Part shown: positions 19,098 to 28,750 of the stretch, one piece after another | Numbering within the stretch: the first letter of the stretch is position 1 | Layout of the letters: every line of letters starts with the position of its first letter | Assembly (NCBI RefSeq): GCF_000485595.1 | Contig: NW_014579346.1 | Location: 1 to 28,922 of the forward strand | From: Priapulus caudatus | Lineage: Eukaryota; Priapulida; Priapulimorpha; Priapulimorphida; Priapulidae | Reading direction: 5' to 3' | DNA: 28,922 nt | The notes under the pieces: model-generated | What the model was told of the DNA's origin: nothing | The model's database searches: none | Seen by the model: the letters and a program-made list of their open reading frames with translations, nothing else | Translations under genes and position numbers: made by a program

Positions 19098-19744
19098 TTT
19101 CTCTCACGCAGGAGTTTATCAGGAACAAGATAGGATGACGATTACTCGGGTGAAAGCACAGGCGTCTTGAAACAGCTGCATACGCTACAACAAGCCACAT
19201 CCATCGACTAATGCGGCAGGATGGCAAAACTTATGCAACCAACACTGTCATAATATGTATGCTGGCAGAACTGGCAAAGCTATATGTTCAACCATGTAAT
19301 GAATTATGTATGCTGGCAAGTCCAACGTCAAAGGTTGTGTGAAGATGAGTACCGGAATTAATAAGTAGCGCTCCCTACTCTATCCTAACAGTTCGCTTCT
19401 CCGTGCTGCCATGTGTTGGCAACTTGATGGTCTTGGTTATACTCCAGCTTGTTGATGTTGAACAGCCTGGTTAACTGAGCCCTAGTCGAGACTCACAGAG
19501 CGATCAGGATTTTCCAATTGCTTGATCACTGTAGCCCTTTTTACCCCCAACAGCTAGCGAGAGAAAGCTGGGTTCAAGTCACATTTACACCGTACATTAT
19601 TACTGCACGGCATCATTGTGCCATTCCTAATTCGTCATGAGTCTGCCTAGTTTTAATTTTGTGATTGAAACTGTGTAAAGTTTACGTTGCCTACTAATAT
19701 CAGGGGTAACATTTGACATAGTATAGATATTAAATAATCTTTAC

Positions 19745-19827
19745 ATATTATCAAGAGCTAATAACAGTTTTATTAGAGTATAATAACAAGAGTAATAACA
19801 AGAGACATTGTTAGCTCTTGATATTAT
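19745..19827. repeat. Hairpin around AAGAGCTAAYA
   Basis: Bases 19745-19766 (ATTATCAAGAGCTAATAACA) pair with 19809-19827 (TGTTAGCTCTTGATATTAT), leaving a ~42-nt loop of AATAACAAGAG-type repeats. It is probably a MITE relic. Confidence 0.6.
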
Positions 19828-20327
19828 GTTAATTAATGAATATTAATTAATGATATTATTATGATGCTGCTAATGTCTCATCGGTTATTAAGTTCCAGTT
19901 GATTAGTGTTAGTTGAGAACATGCAGCAATAAGCTGAGTCTCTGTGAAGAGGAATATAGCTGGAGAAATTTCTCTCACTATTATACAAAATCCATAAAGG
20001 TATCCGTCCAGAAGATGTAATTTATTGTACTATGACAGTTTAGTAAATAATTAGATGTGAAAGTTAATAAAATAGAAATGCGAGCTGCTTTCCGATTTAC
20101 TAGAAAGCATGAAGCTCATATTTATTATTCAAATGTAGTGATTCACTTCTCCAGTGGTATGCAGTGAGGACAAGCATTTGGTTAGTGGTTGTTTAACTTC
20201 CTGCTTGTAATAGAATCAGGATTACATGATATAGAGATTTATATCACATATCTCTTAATGCTATGATCTTAGTATATATGTACTCCTGGTCTGAGATTGA
20301 ATGTATGTGAAGTCAACATGAAGAGAC

Positions 20328-20398
20328 TGACAGAGGATGTTCACCGATTGGATTTCTGTGTCGAGTGACAGAGGATGTTCACCGATTGGATTTCTGTG
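20328..20398. repeat. Tandem duplication, 38-bp period
   Basis: TGACAGAGGATGTTCACCGA and the bases after it (33 in total) are present twice without change, at 20328-20360 and 20366-20398, separated by five bases. Confidence 0.9.
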
Positions 20399-20755
20399 GT
20401 CATATGCAGTTGCTATGACACACAAATGCACGCAACATGATGCACCCTGTTTTGCGTAAGCAGCTTGTGTGAATAATCGTTTTCTACGACAGATCGTGTA
20501 AGTCACGCATGTTTCGTTTAATGGCGGGTTAATGAACATTCACATGCTAAGTGTTTGTTACGAGTTCACGTGAATAAATTTATTTGAGTAAAAACGTATT
20601 AAAGCGTTGGTAAATTACGCAATACACTGAATTTAATCATTTAACATTACAGACATATAATTTTTCAACTACATTTACAGTTTAAGAAATACAAGAACTT
20701 AACTAAATTACCACATTGCATTGTTGCCTACGAGAAGAGTAAACATGTTCCAAAT

Positions 20756-20960
20756 CATGATGTTATAACAGTAATAATTCTCTTCCAGTCCCAATACAAT
20801 CAATATTCATAGAGTAAGATAATTATAGGTCCTAATATTATCTTACTCCTGATAATATCAGGAGTCTATCAATATATATAAATAATATTTGATAAAAAAG
20901 ACTGTCCTGATAATATTATTGTATTGACTGAAGAGAAATTATTACTGTAATAACATCATG
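20756..20960. mobile_element. MITE-like palindromic element, 205 bp
   Basis: The ends CATGATGTTAT and ATAACATCATG are perfect inverted repeats, and similarity continues inward for ~45 bp (GTAATAATTCTCTTCCAGTC against its complement near 20915-20950). The interior has further nested AATATTATC/GATAATATT hairpins. There is no coding capacity. The superfamily is not assigned; CATG at the borders might be terminal repeat or target duplication. Confidence 0.72.
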
Positions 20961-21112
20961 CATTTGAGAACTGGAATCGGAGTGTCCCTTCGTTCCAACG
21001 TCCTTGTTTCAGACTAGCGTTGGTATCGGTCGTCGGCTATGATCGGCGTGTAACAGCAACAGCAATAAAGTGCGAGCCGAGAACGATGATAAGATCACAG
21101 CCTAATGCGATT

Positions 21113-22013
21113 AACCGAAACCAGAACTGGAATGCAGATATTCTCCTCTTGACTTCATAAGAAAGAGGCCTTTAAACATAAAAAAGACACCCTTAAACGA
21201 TATATAGATATAAGAGAGTTTAATTACGTAAAAATATAACGTATAAAACAATAGAAAATAGTTTATGCTACATTGATTAAACATGCTAATTGAACATACT
21301 ATAGTTAATCAGCCGATAACTAGATTAAATTCATTAAACACATAAACGCACACACACAATTATATATATATATATATCTGTATTATGAATCTCAGGGAGT
21401 TTAGCCCGACTTGTAGGCGATCCTTTAATCGTGCGCACTCGGATCTCGCCGAGTGTGGATTGGAGTGGGGTCAACTTCGGGATATGCTCTGTAGAAACTC
21501 TTCCTCATTTGCCGCACGCTTTCTTTCTCCCTGAACGGGGAACACTGAAGCACACGGTAAACAAATGATTTAGTGACGGTTATTTACCTACAGATCACTA
21601 CTAACGGAACTGTTGTCATTACGTCGTGAACTAAGTGGGAGAGCAATAGTATAGAAGGCATACCGTGTCATCGCATTCAGATGCTTTGGAAATAAATATT
21701 AATTGATTAGTATTGAAATGAGAAGGATTATGTAACTTTAAAGTATTAACCTTAAAATTTCCTAGTAACTGCATTCGTAACAAACCAGACTGAGATTATT
21801 CCAATCTGAATTTTACCCGCCTAATGGGCACGTCGGGTTAAAGATATAAATTTTGCGCGAACCAATTCCAGAACCGGTCCTGAGATTTACCGTCGAACCG
21901 ACGATATATTCGAACTGTACTCCAGGGTACCCTCCGATAGTACCCTGGGGGACCATAAGACCCTCTCAAGCGGGCAGTTTAGCCACCCCTAACGCCGCTA
22001 ACCCAATAACAGT
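21113..22013 (-). repeat. Right arm (inner part) of the ~1.1-kb inverted repeat
   Basis: It is the reverse complement of about 17266-18180 with small indels throughout. It contains the matching (TA)n, ACACACACAATTATATA and the paired CCAGGGTACCCT/AGTACCCTGG block. It is interrupted at 22013 (ends AACAGT) by the 22014-27487 insertion; the arm resumes at 27488 (TTATAGG). Confidence 0.88.
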
Positions 22014-22186
22014 CCCCAGCCAGCCATCTATATTGGCCCGATATCGGCCTGACCCTGGCCATCCTGGACCAATATTAGCAATATAGGCCTCAGTCGGCCC
22101 GATGTCGGCCCAATCTAGCCATCCGGGCAAAGATATTCCTGGCTGGGCCAGGCTGGCCAACATCGGGCCAGCATTGGCCCAATAAA

Positions 22187-25100
22187 TTGAATAATCACTG
22201 AAGGCGCTGCACTATACTGCAGGTGATGTACGTTTTATGGGTAATATATTTGTATAATTATTTTAAATAATAATAATAATTTAACTGCATAATTAATTAT
22301 ATTTAGAGATATATTTATATATTTTTTGTGATTTTTTCACTGCTGACTTTTACTGCGGTACTGTGTTTGCCGACTTTCTGCGTACCTGCCTTTTTCTGCC
22401 ATTTTCTGTTGAGAATTCAAAAGTTCAAGGATTCAATTAAGGATTTTCATCGCTTGCCATGACGTACGTATTCATAATCATATTCTCGTATTTCGATCGT
22501 TCAATAAGCTCCAATGTGCACTGAATAATGACCTAAAAGGATACTTTAAAAATAATTTTAACGATGATTAAGTGTAATTAGTGTAATACTAATAGTAATA
22601 AGGATATGAAAGAAGATATGGAACATTTATATAAATGTGATGCTGATACTACTACTAGTTTTATGAAAATATAAGAAGGGACAACAAATAGAATAAGCTG
22701 GAGACAAAGGACTAACCATGACTCATAAAACCAGAATTAGATTATGTAAGGAAAATTCCTGGCGATTCCCGTTGACACTAACATGTAGAGAATTAGAGGC
22801 GACGTTTTATCCCTTTGTTTTCTAGATGAACCAGTACTCGTTGATTCGGGTTGCCTGTGAGAATACAAGAAAGAAGGGCGCCAAGCATACAAGATACTGA
22901 TAAAATCTAATGTACGAGTGCATCCAATTATTTTTGATAGACTATAGATTGATTAAAATTATAATAATGAGAAATATAGCATATAGCCTAGGCTAATGGT
23001 AATGCCGTAATGGCGAGCCGTCAATTATTTACATTATTTGGCCCAGTTTCACGAAAGCGTTAAATTAATAATCCTTAATCATGATTAAATCACTGATCAT
23101 GATTAACCTATCCATACTTAAATTGAATGACTGTTTCACGAAGCGTAATTAACTTTAATCAGATTAAGTTTTAATCACAATATTTAATTCTAAGTCGGGG
23201 CGAGAATCTGGCGGTATTAGAGGGGCCGGTAATAGCAAAGGTTTTACTGAATTTCATCATGGTAATACATGCTTTGGTTGTTGAATTTAATGACACTGTT
23301 TCTAATGTGTGAGAGCATGTATCATTGCATACCTTGAAGGTTCCTGACAGAATTTATTTCTGTTGAACAGCCCAATATTTTAAAACGTTTTGCATGTCCC
23401 TTTTTTCAGAAGCGGCCGGTACGTAATAAATGGCAATTTCCACAACACGACAGAAAAGGAAGTTGATACTTTTTTGAAAGATGGTTAAAGCGGAGCCAAA
23501 GGATGAGACGAGGGGTGCCGCACTGAGAGACGACTGGCGTATAACTTTGTCACAAACAATCGGATTAAAGGCCATATTACGAGAATTCTTCAGTGTTTTA
23601 TCAACTGCACTTTCATGATACTTACCGTTAAATTGTGAGTAAACAGCAATTGTCCTAGAGTTAACGATAAACATGTCTTAAAACCTTTCGGTGTTCACCA
23701 CACAACATTCATTGTAAAATAATTGTTTCGGATGATTGTTTCAGAGCAAAAGAATCTCGTAAGTAACATGCTTTAGTAACTTTTTTTTAAGTGAATACGT
23801 AAGGTTCTAAGAAAATTTTTATTGTTACTTTAGACAATTGCTATTACTCAAGCAATTAAACGGTAGGTGTCATGGAAAAGTAGTGAAAAACACTGACAAA
23901 ACTTTCGCAATAGTTTTACTGTTTAAATTGACTACTCACGATTTTCGCATGGTCAAAATTTGTAAAAAAAAAATTGCCATTTTTTTTACATTAAAAGTTA
24001 GAACTAACGTTACTAAATATATCCTCAACTATCACCTGATAACACCAAATGTTGTTAACTTGGTTAAATTTGCAAAGAAGCTAGACGATTTGGTAATTTC
24101 TGTTGTCTAACACTAATTCCCCCAGTACTGCTCAGATACTGGCGTCTTTCTGTTTTTCACCGGCAAATTAGGGCATATCAAGAAGGTATAATAAGCACTG
24201 AAAAGTAAACAGAAACACTAATTGTATTTTCATACATTATTATTTTGTACAAATACACACAAAATATATACTTGATGGTGCTAGAAATTTCGTGACGTAA
24301 TCCCTTAAAAGCTGATAAACCTCGCAACAAAAAAGCCATATATCCCTACTGCATGTGGGCTCGTCTATGTTGCAGAAAAATTCAACTACAACTCGTTTGT
24401 ATTGCTACTTTCACCACATTTCTTCTTAAAATCTAAAAGAAATTACTTTCTCTTACAAAAAGTAGCACTACAGAAGATGTTTAATTACCCATCCGTGACA
24501 CAAGCGGAGCGATCGGCTCGAGTCGGTTCCTTTCTATGATAAAGACAAGTTATAATTCATTAATTCCCGATTGTACTATTCAGCTACAAAATTATGAAAT
24601 TTGTTTAAATCAATAATCGTTATCTAATATACGTATGCAATCAGGAAACAATATTAAGTGTTTTCGGTCCAGGAACATTTTGTGCTAGCGTACAGGCTAC
24701 TGCTAGCTGGTGACATTCCCTCTCGTCCGATGCGATTTTGTAAATCACAATGTTGTTGGCACTTCTCTGGCTTCAATGAGAACATTTCGTAATTCCTGCA
24801 CACTGCAAAGTATGCTCACAGTTCAGGTCTATATAGGCTTTTCTGTTGCGAGGTTTATACCATATTTAAAGTGTGGACCTTGGAATTCGTCCAATATCGT
24901 ATTCGTGCAATCGGACAAAGGAACCATGCACGTACTTGTCCATGTCAATAATATGTAACATGATGATTGTAAATACACACTACTGAACAATCGGCCATCA
25001 GCCTTGCAATTTTTCCATGTGGCAGCACTCATATTAAAAATGTAGGTGCTGCCACGCGGAAAGTTGCAATGCCTTCTGGCCAATTCTGGAGTAATACTGC

Positions 25101-25299
25101 AGATTATACTCTACAGGGTCTCCCAGAAAGTGTGTCCCTCCTTGCCTTGGCATTTGTCTATTAAGTGGACGAGTAAGGGCAGGCCGGCTCGAGCTGCTGC
25201 GCTTGACAATAGCTTATACATAACATTGTTTTAGCTGACTAACGAGTAATATTTTTGTATTGACACTTTCCCTCTACCTACAGAGATTCTTCAGAATAT
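22187..25299. other. AT-rich interior of the insertion, no gene recognised
   Basis: This is about 3.1 kb with scattered short frames. The longest are 23354-23674 on the minus strand (106 codons, with a GTAAGT inside) and 23838-24110 on the plus strand. Neither has a motif I recognise. The region carries two copies of a GTTTCACGAA motif (23046, 23133) and a diverged inverted pair around AACCTCGCAACA (about 24314-24345 with 24823-24860). A TACAGGGTCTCCCAGAAAG block at about 25110 resembles a transposon end. Confidence 0.45.
23046..23151. repeat. Two copies of a GTTTCACGAA(A)GCGT motif
   Basis: GTTTCACGAAAGCGTTAAAT (23046) and GTTTCACGAAGCGTAATTA (23133) are direct near-repeats, each followed by TTAATC-rich hairpin-forming sequence. 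They look like part of a small AT-rich interspersed repeat. Confidence 0.5.
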
Positions 25300-26650
25300 G
25301 GGACAAACATTCTGGGATACCCTCACTGTGGAGAATCGCCTTATCAACCAACGGCGGACCAGTCAATAGCCACGTCTTGCTTTTCCATATATGCTCACGA
25401 CATAAACAGCGAAATCGTCCACTCAGTGGAAATTTGAATGATTTCTTAGGGTGAGTAAAATTGTGTTGAGTTTATCTGGTAGCATATAATCAAGAGCGCA
25501 TTAACCCCAGAGCGTACAACGCTGAAATAGGAAAACCATGGTGTCGTTTAGCAAAATTATAAAAGTTTACTCGTAACCTTAATTTTGATATCTCCTACCG
25601 GAATAATATGCAGGAGTCAATAGCTTAGCCAATAAAATCAACGCTTGTCTCTACGATGTTCCTATGCCGAGATATATGAAGCGATCAAAAATCTAGTACT
25701 TCTAAGGTAATTCCTAAGCGCCATATCACACAGAAACACTCCTAATCTCCCGCTTAGTGACTGCTAATGTTTTGCTTGCGACAAGCTCGTATGTTTCCCG
25801 TCGTTCATTGATAAGAATGAGATGAATCAAATATATACGCCGAATAAAACTTCGTCCACTGTGATTTCTGCTTCTCTTGTCTTAACCTGCGTTGTAAATA
25901 TAATTCCTTGCTCCTGGCGATAGTGTTGCTGAATTTAACATTCCTTTCCTTCTACTATCTCTTCTCACAATTTCCATCCAGTCGCAGCCATGACTCAAAT
26001 ACGTTTACTTACGGCTAGAACTGGCAACCCGAACTCTTACGCTAGCTGAGTCTCGATTTTGTAATCGCTTTATATCTCGACATAGGAAGCATCGTAGAGC
26101 ACCACGCGGATTGATACTTATATTGGCTTAGTCTATGATCTCCTGCATAATATTCCGTAAGAAGTATCAAAATAACGTAGGTAAACTTTATTAATTTTGC
26201 TGAAACGATACCATGGTTTTCCTATTTCAGCGTTGTACGCTCTGGGGTTAATGCTCTATTGATATAATATCTAGTGAGATTAATATGTACCAAAATATGC
26301 ACCAAAATTGTGTTATATTGATGTTTCGTTCGTGTATAATTGCGCACAATGTTGACGACAATGGCTCGAGGGTTTCCCAATTTGTGATTGGCATTCTGGC
26401 CGAATGAATGAAACATTAATATGACACAAATTTTGGTGCATATTAATCACTGATATTATGCTACCAGATGAAATCGACGCAAATTTTACTCATCCCAAGG
26501 AATTATTCATATTTCGCCCAGAACTTTCTCCGAGTGGACAATTTCGATGTTTTGCCGCGGGAGTATGGAAAAGCGAGACGCAAGCTTATTGGACGGTCCG
26601 CCGTGGATTGGCACGAGGCGATTCTACACAGTGACCCAGTAGTAACATAC
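25300..26650. mobile_element. Imperfect inverted-repeat element with arms of ~400 bp
   Basis: 25310-25700 is complementary to 26053-26257 plus 26463-about 26640. The best part is ATTAACCCCAGAGCGTACAA and its continuation (25499-25560 against 26195-26253). Weaker pairing extends outward through TCTGGTAGCATA, GATGAGTAAAATT and CGTCTTGCTTTTCCATA blocks. The right arm is interrupted by a ~200-bp MITE. The open stretches 25260-25454 and 26468-26851 (127 codons) lie on these arms and are therefore diverged inverted copies of the same DNA. That argues against their being two independent genes. The central ~350 bp has no recognised gene. Confidence 0.72.
26260..26462. mobile_element. ~200-bp MITE inserted in the right arm of the 25.3-26.65 kb element
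   Basis: 26264-26322 and 26409-26460 are inverted copies, sharing ATATTAATGTTTC-like ends, GCACCAAAATTTGTGT-like middles and TATAATATC-like outer parts. It interrupts an otherwise continuous inverted-repeat arm, so it inserted later. It has no coding capacity. Confidence 0.68.
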
Positions 26651-26867
26651 ATTTTTGTGGTTTTCTCGGGTTCAGTATTTTGCGTACAGCGAAAAACCCA
26701 ACCATTGGTTAACATTAGAGAGCCAAATATCCAAATACATGCAATGGGCTGGGATTTTTTGTTAAACTTTATTGCACGTTCTAATATACTGTACTCTGCC
26801 TGGAAAACGGCTAATTTTGTAAATAGTAATTCTTACTTCAGTGATGAATAGGGGCTGTACACAACTA

Positions 26868-26941
26868 ACGTACCACCTTAATTTGACATATAGATTTTGG
26901 TTGACATGTCACCAAAACTATGTCAAAATTAGGTGGTACGT
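26868..26941. repeat. 74-bp near-continuous palindrome
   Basis: ACGTACCACCTTAATTTGAC at 26868 and its complement ending ...AGGTGGTACGT at 26941 form a hairpin with almost no loop; the centre is TTGACATGTCA. It directly follows the stop of the 26468-26851 open stretch, so it may be a terminator-like structure or a MITE core. Confidence 0.8.
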
Positions 26942-26945
26942 CCGC

Positions 26946-27016
26946 TAGTGTAGTATGCAGTGTGTAAAATATTATGCAGTATATACTTAGTGTAGTATGC
27001 AGTGTTTTAAAATATT
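26946..27016. repeat. Direct repeat TAGTGTAGTATGCAGTGT
   Basis: 26946-26973 and 26988-27016 are near-identical (TAGTGTAGTATGCAGTGT followed by G/T-rich bases and TAAAATATT), with a ~42-bp period. Confidence 0.8.
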
Positions 27017-27295
27017 GAAATTAGTGATAGGAAGGATGGATTTTACCTGAATTAAGTATCTTTTGTTATAAATAAACTTTATCTGGTTGATATTCTGGTT
27101 TAACTGTTGTTTTCATCTAATTTTTCCCTGTGTACATATATGTGTATGGAGGATGTTCTTGGATATTGACCCCATCCAAAAATTCAAGAATTTGAAAACA
27201 TCCATGATCATATAGGCCCTAGAGGGTGGACAATCAATACAGGACCACACCTACATCAAATAAGCATCATGCCCTAGATCAAGCCTGGTTCATGC
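27017..27295. other. Non-coding DNA, nothing recognised
   Basis: AT-rich sequence passing into the GGCC/CATGCCATGATGGCC-rich right end of the insertion. No gene or structured RNA is recognised. Confidence 0.5.
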
Positions 27296-27487
27296 CATGA
27301 TGGCCTATATCATGCCAGGGTCATGCCATGATGGCCAAGATGGCCTAGATTGGGCCGTTGTCGAACCGTGGTGCAGTAAAATTGTCGGGGCCCGAAGAGG
27401 GTTGCCTAGATTGGCCCGGTATCTTGGCCGGGATGTGCCAACATCGGGCCAGCATCGGCCCGATGTCTCCTGGCCAGCTGGGGTTAT

Positions 27488-27698
27488 AGGCGCCCGCCCG
27501 CCCCCCACCGAGTTAGAGTTAAGCTAGCTGCTCATAAATCAGTGGGACAGAGTTACTGTAAGGCTAGTATTGGCAGTATTGCTAGTACTAGTAGTACTTA
27601 GTATAGGTTAAGGTTAAGCCTACAGCCTAGATGGTTAGTTCAGGTCTGCCCTATTGTAAGTACCATAATCCGTCCAATGTAAGGTCTAGTGTACTACT
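27488..27698 (-). repeat. Right arm (outer part) of the ~1.1-kb inverted repeat
   Basis: It is complementary to 17062-about 17266, sharing GTTAGAGTTA, ACAGAGTTACTGT, CTAGTATTGGCAGTATTG and GCCCTATTGTAA. Here the sequence runs on without a break past the point where element A's LTR sits in the left arm, showing the pre-insertion state. Confidence 0.88.
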
Positions 27699-27900
27699 AC
27701 TATACTATAAGTAGTACTGTAGTAGTAGTACTATAGTACTACTAGTCTCTACTTACTACTATATAGTCCGATATTCCTCTGACCCAATGCCCACACCGGA
27801 CGATTTTGGGTGGTTTTTGGTGGTGGGTTTACGGTCAAATGAATCTCGGACTACTACTACTGAGTACTACTACTTACTATAGTACACTACTTTGTAATAC
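27690..27900. repeat. TAC/GTA trinucleotide palindrome cluster
   Basis: Repeated TACTACTAC and GTAGTAGTA blocks on both sides of a unique core (CCGACGATTTTGGGTGG-like, about 27760-27835) can pair with each other. No gene is seen. Confidence 0.6.
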
Positions 27901-27904
27901 TCTA

Positions 27905-27960
27905 AGTACTAATAGCCACCGCGTACAGTTGCCGCAAGCTGTACGTGGGCTATTAGTACT
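27905..27960. repeat. 56-bp palindrome
   Basis: AGTACTAATAGCC(A) at 27905 pairs with GGGCTATTAGTACT ending 27960. The inner GTACAG/CTGTAC pair leaves a ~10-nt loop, TTGCCGCAAG, that itself starts and ends complementary. Confidence 0.85.
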
Positions 27961-27974
27961 AGAGCTACACTAGT

Positions 27975-28205
27975 ATGTGCTGCGAAGGGTCTTGTCCCCG
28001 GGGTACTGCCGGGAGCGTATACCCTGGTACTATCTAATATGCCGGACCGTACCCTCGCTACTCCACTAACGAGTCTAGGGAGTCGCCTACACCTACTCCC
28101 TAAAACCCTAACCCAAATTCTAACCATAATCAAATAGTGACCAGGTACGTACGTTTCCGGTAATACCGCACCGTATCCCAGGGTACGTTCCGGCAGGGCA
28201 ACTAG
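27975..28205. repeat. Palindromic GTACCCTGG repeat, unit 1
   Basis: The ends GGTACTGCCGG...ACCCTGGTAC and CCCAGGGTACGTTCCGGCA are inverted copies. The middle holds TCTAGGGAGTCGCCTAC and CCCTAAAACCCTAACCC. It is a direct, diverged repeat of 28466-28750, and related GGGTACCCTGG blocks lie inside the 1.1-kb inverted-repeat arms (about 17350 and 21930). Confidence 0.7.
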
Positions 28206-28230
28206 TGGTTCAAGGATATGAGAACATGGG

Positions 28231-28382
28231 TCCCAATAAAACCAATGTCCATTTAACATCAATATAAATTGATCATATTATATCAATAATAGATAGGTTA
28301 GGGTTATGGGTTAGGATTAGGGTTTACGGGTTTAGGGTTAGAATTAGGGCTTAGGGTTAGGGTTAGCACATTGTTTTATTGG
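28231..28382. repeat. Hairpin enclosing telomere-like repeats
   Basis: TCCCAATAAAACCAATGTCC (28231-28250) pairs with CACATTGTTTTATTGGA (28366-28382). The enclosed DNA is an AT-rich palindrome, then the TTAGGG block. Confidence 0.6.
28295..28365 (+). repeat. Degenerate interstitial telomere-type repeats (TTAGGG)n
   Basis: Six exact TTAGGG hexamers (28297, 28316, 28331, 28343, 28350, 28356) lie among variants. CCCTAA on the opposite orientation lies inside both flanking palindromic units (about 28098-28115 and 28618-28660). TTAGGG is the telomere repeat of most metazoans other than arthropods and nematodes. Confidence 0.85.
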
Positions 28383-28465
28383 ACCTCATTGTCTCTATCC
28401 TTGGGCCCCCTGGGGGACATAAGACCATAACTGAGCAACTAGTAGTAACTAGTAGTACCAGTAAG

Positions 28466-28750
28466 TGCGAGGGTCTATGTCCCACCGGGGTACTGCGGAA
28501 CAGTACCCTGGTACGGTCCGGTATACCGGTAACGTACCCTGGTTACTATCTAATATGCCGAATCCGGTACCGTCGCCTATCTCCACTAACGCTGAGTCTA
28601 GGGAGTCGCCTACCCCTACTCCCTAAACCCGAAAACGCCATAATCCTAACCCTAACCCTAATAACCATCATCAAATAGTGAACCAGGTACGTTCCCGGTA
28701 TACCAGACCGTACCCAGGGTACGTTTCCCGCAGTACCTGAGGAACATAGC
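28466..28750. repeat. Palindromic GTACCCTGG repeat, unit 2
   Basis: Same layout as unit 1: GAGGGTCTATGTCCCACCGG and inverted GGAACATAGCCCC at the edges, ACCCTGGTAC and CCCAGGGTAC inside, and TCTAGGGAGTCGCCTAC plus CCCTAACCCTAA in the middle. Differences from unit 1 are substitutions and short indels. Confidence 0.7.

Larger units (their letters stand above)
18181..21112. other. Spacer between inverted-repeat arms, no gene recognised
   Basis: This is about 2.9 kb of AT-rich DNA with only short frames and no transposase, RT or host-gene motif that I can recognise. It contains a CT-rich microsatellite, a small hairpin, a 38-bp duplication and a MITE, listed separately. The element is therefore probably non-autonomous. 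Confidence 0.6.
22014..27487. mobile_element. Insertion of ~5.5 kb with GGCC-rich inverted ends
   Basis: It starts CCCCAGCCAGCC and ends GGCCAGCTGGGG, splitting the right inverted-repeat arm at a point where the left arm reads AACAGTTAT without a break (on the reverse strand). Both ends (about 22014-22186 and 27296-27487) are crowded with GGCCCGAT/ATCGGGCC-type palindromes. Flanks leave at most one duplicated T, so the target-site duplication is unclear. The interior is AT-rich and holds other repeats, with no recognisable transposase. It could be a non-autonomous DNA transposon or two nested ones. Confidence 0.55.

Noticed and set aside
23354-23674. 106-codon minus-strand frame with a GTAAGT inside
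   Set aside because: No motif, no neighbouring exons and AT-rich surroundings. A real exon cannot be excluded, but nothing supports a call.
24314-24860. Inverted pair around AACCTCGCAACA as a separate transposon
   Set aside because: The pairing is short and diverged outside ~35 bp. I mention it within the AT-rich interior but cannot set borders.
25105-25190. Possible mariner-type terminal repeat (TACAGGGTCTCCCAGAAAG)
   Set aside because: It resembles mariner/Tc1-like ends, but I found no inverted partner or transposase nearby.
26468-26851. 127-codon plus-strand frame as a host or transposase gene
   Set aside because: No catalytic motif is recognised, and it lies on an arm of an inverted repeat whose other arm does not keep the frame. 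I describe it only as part of that repeat.
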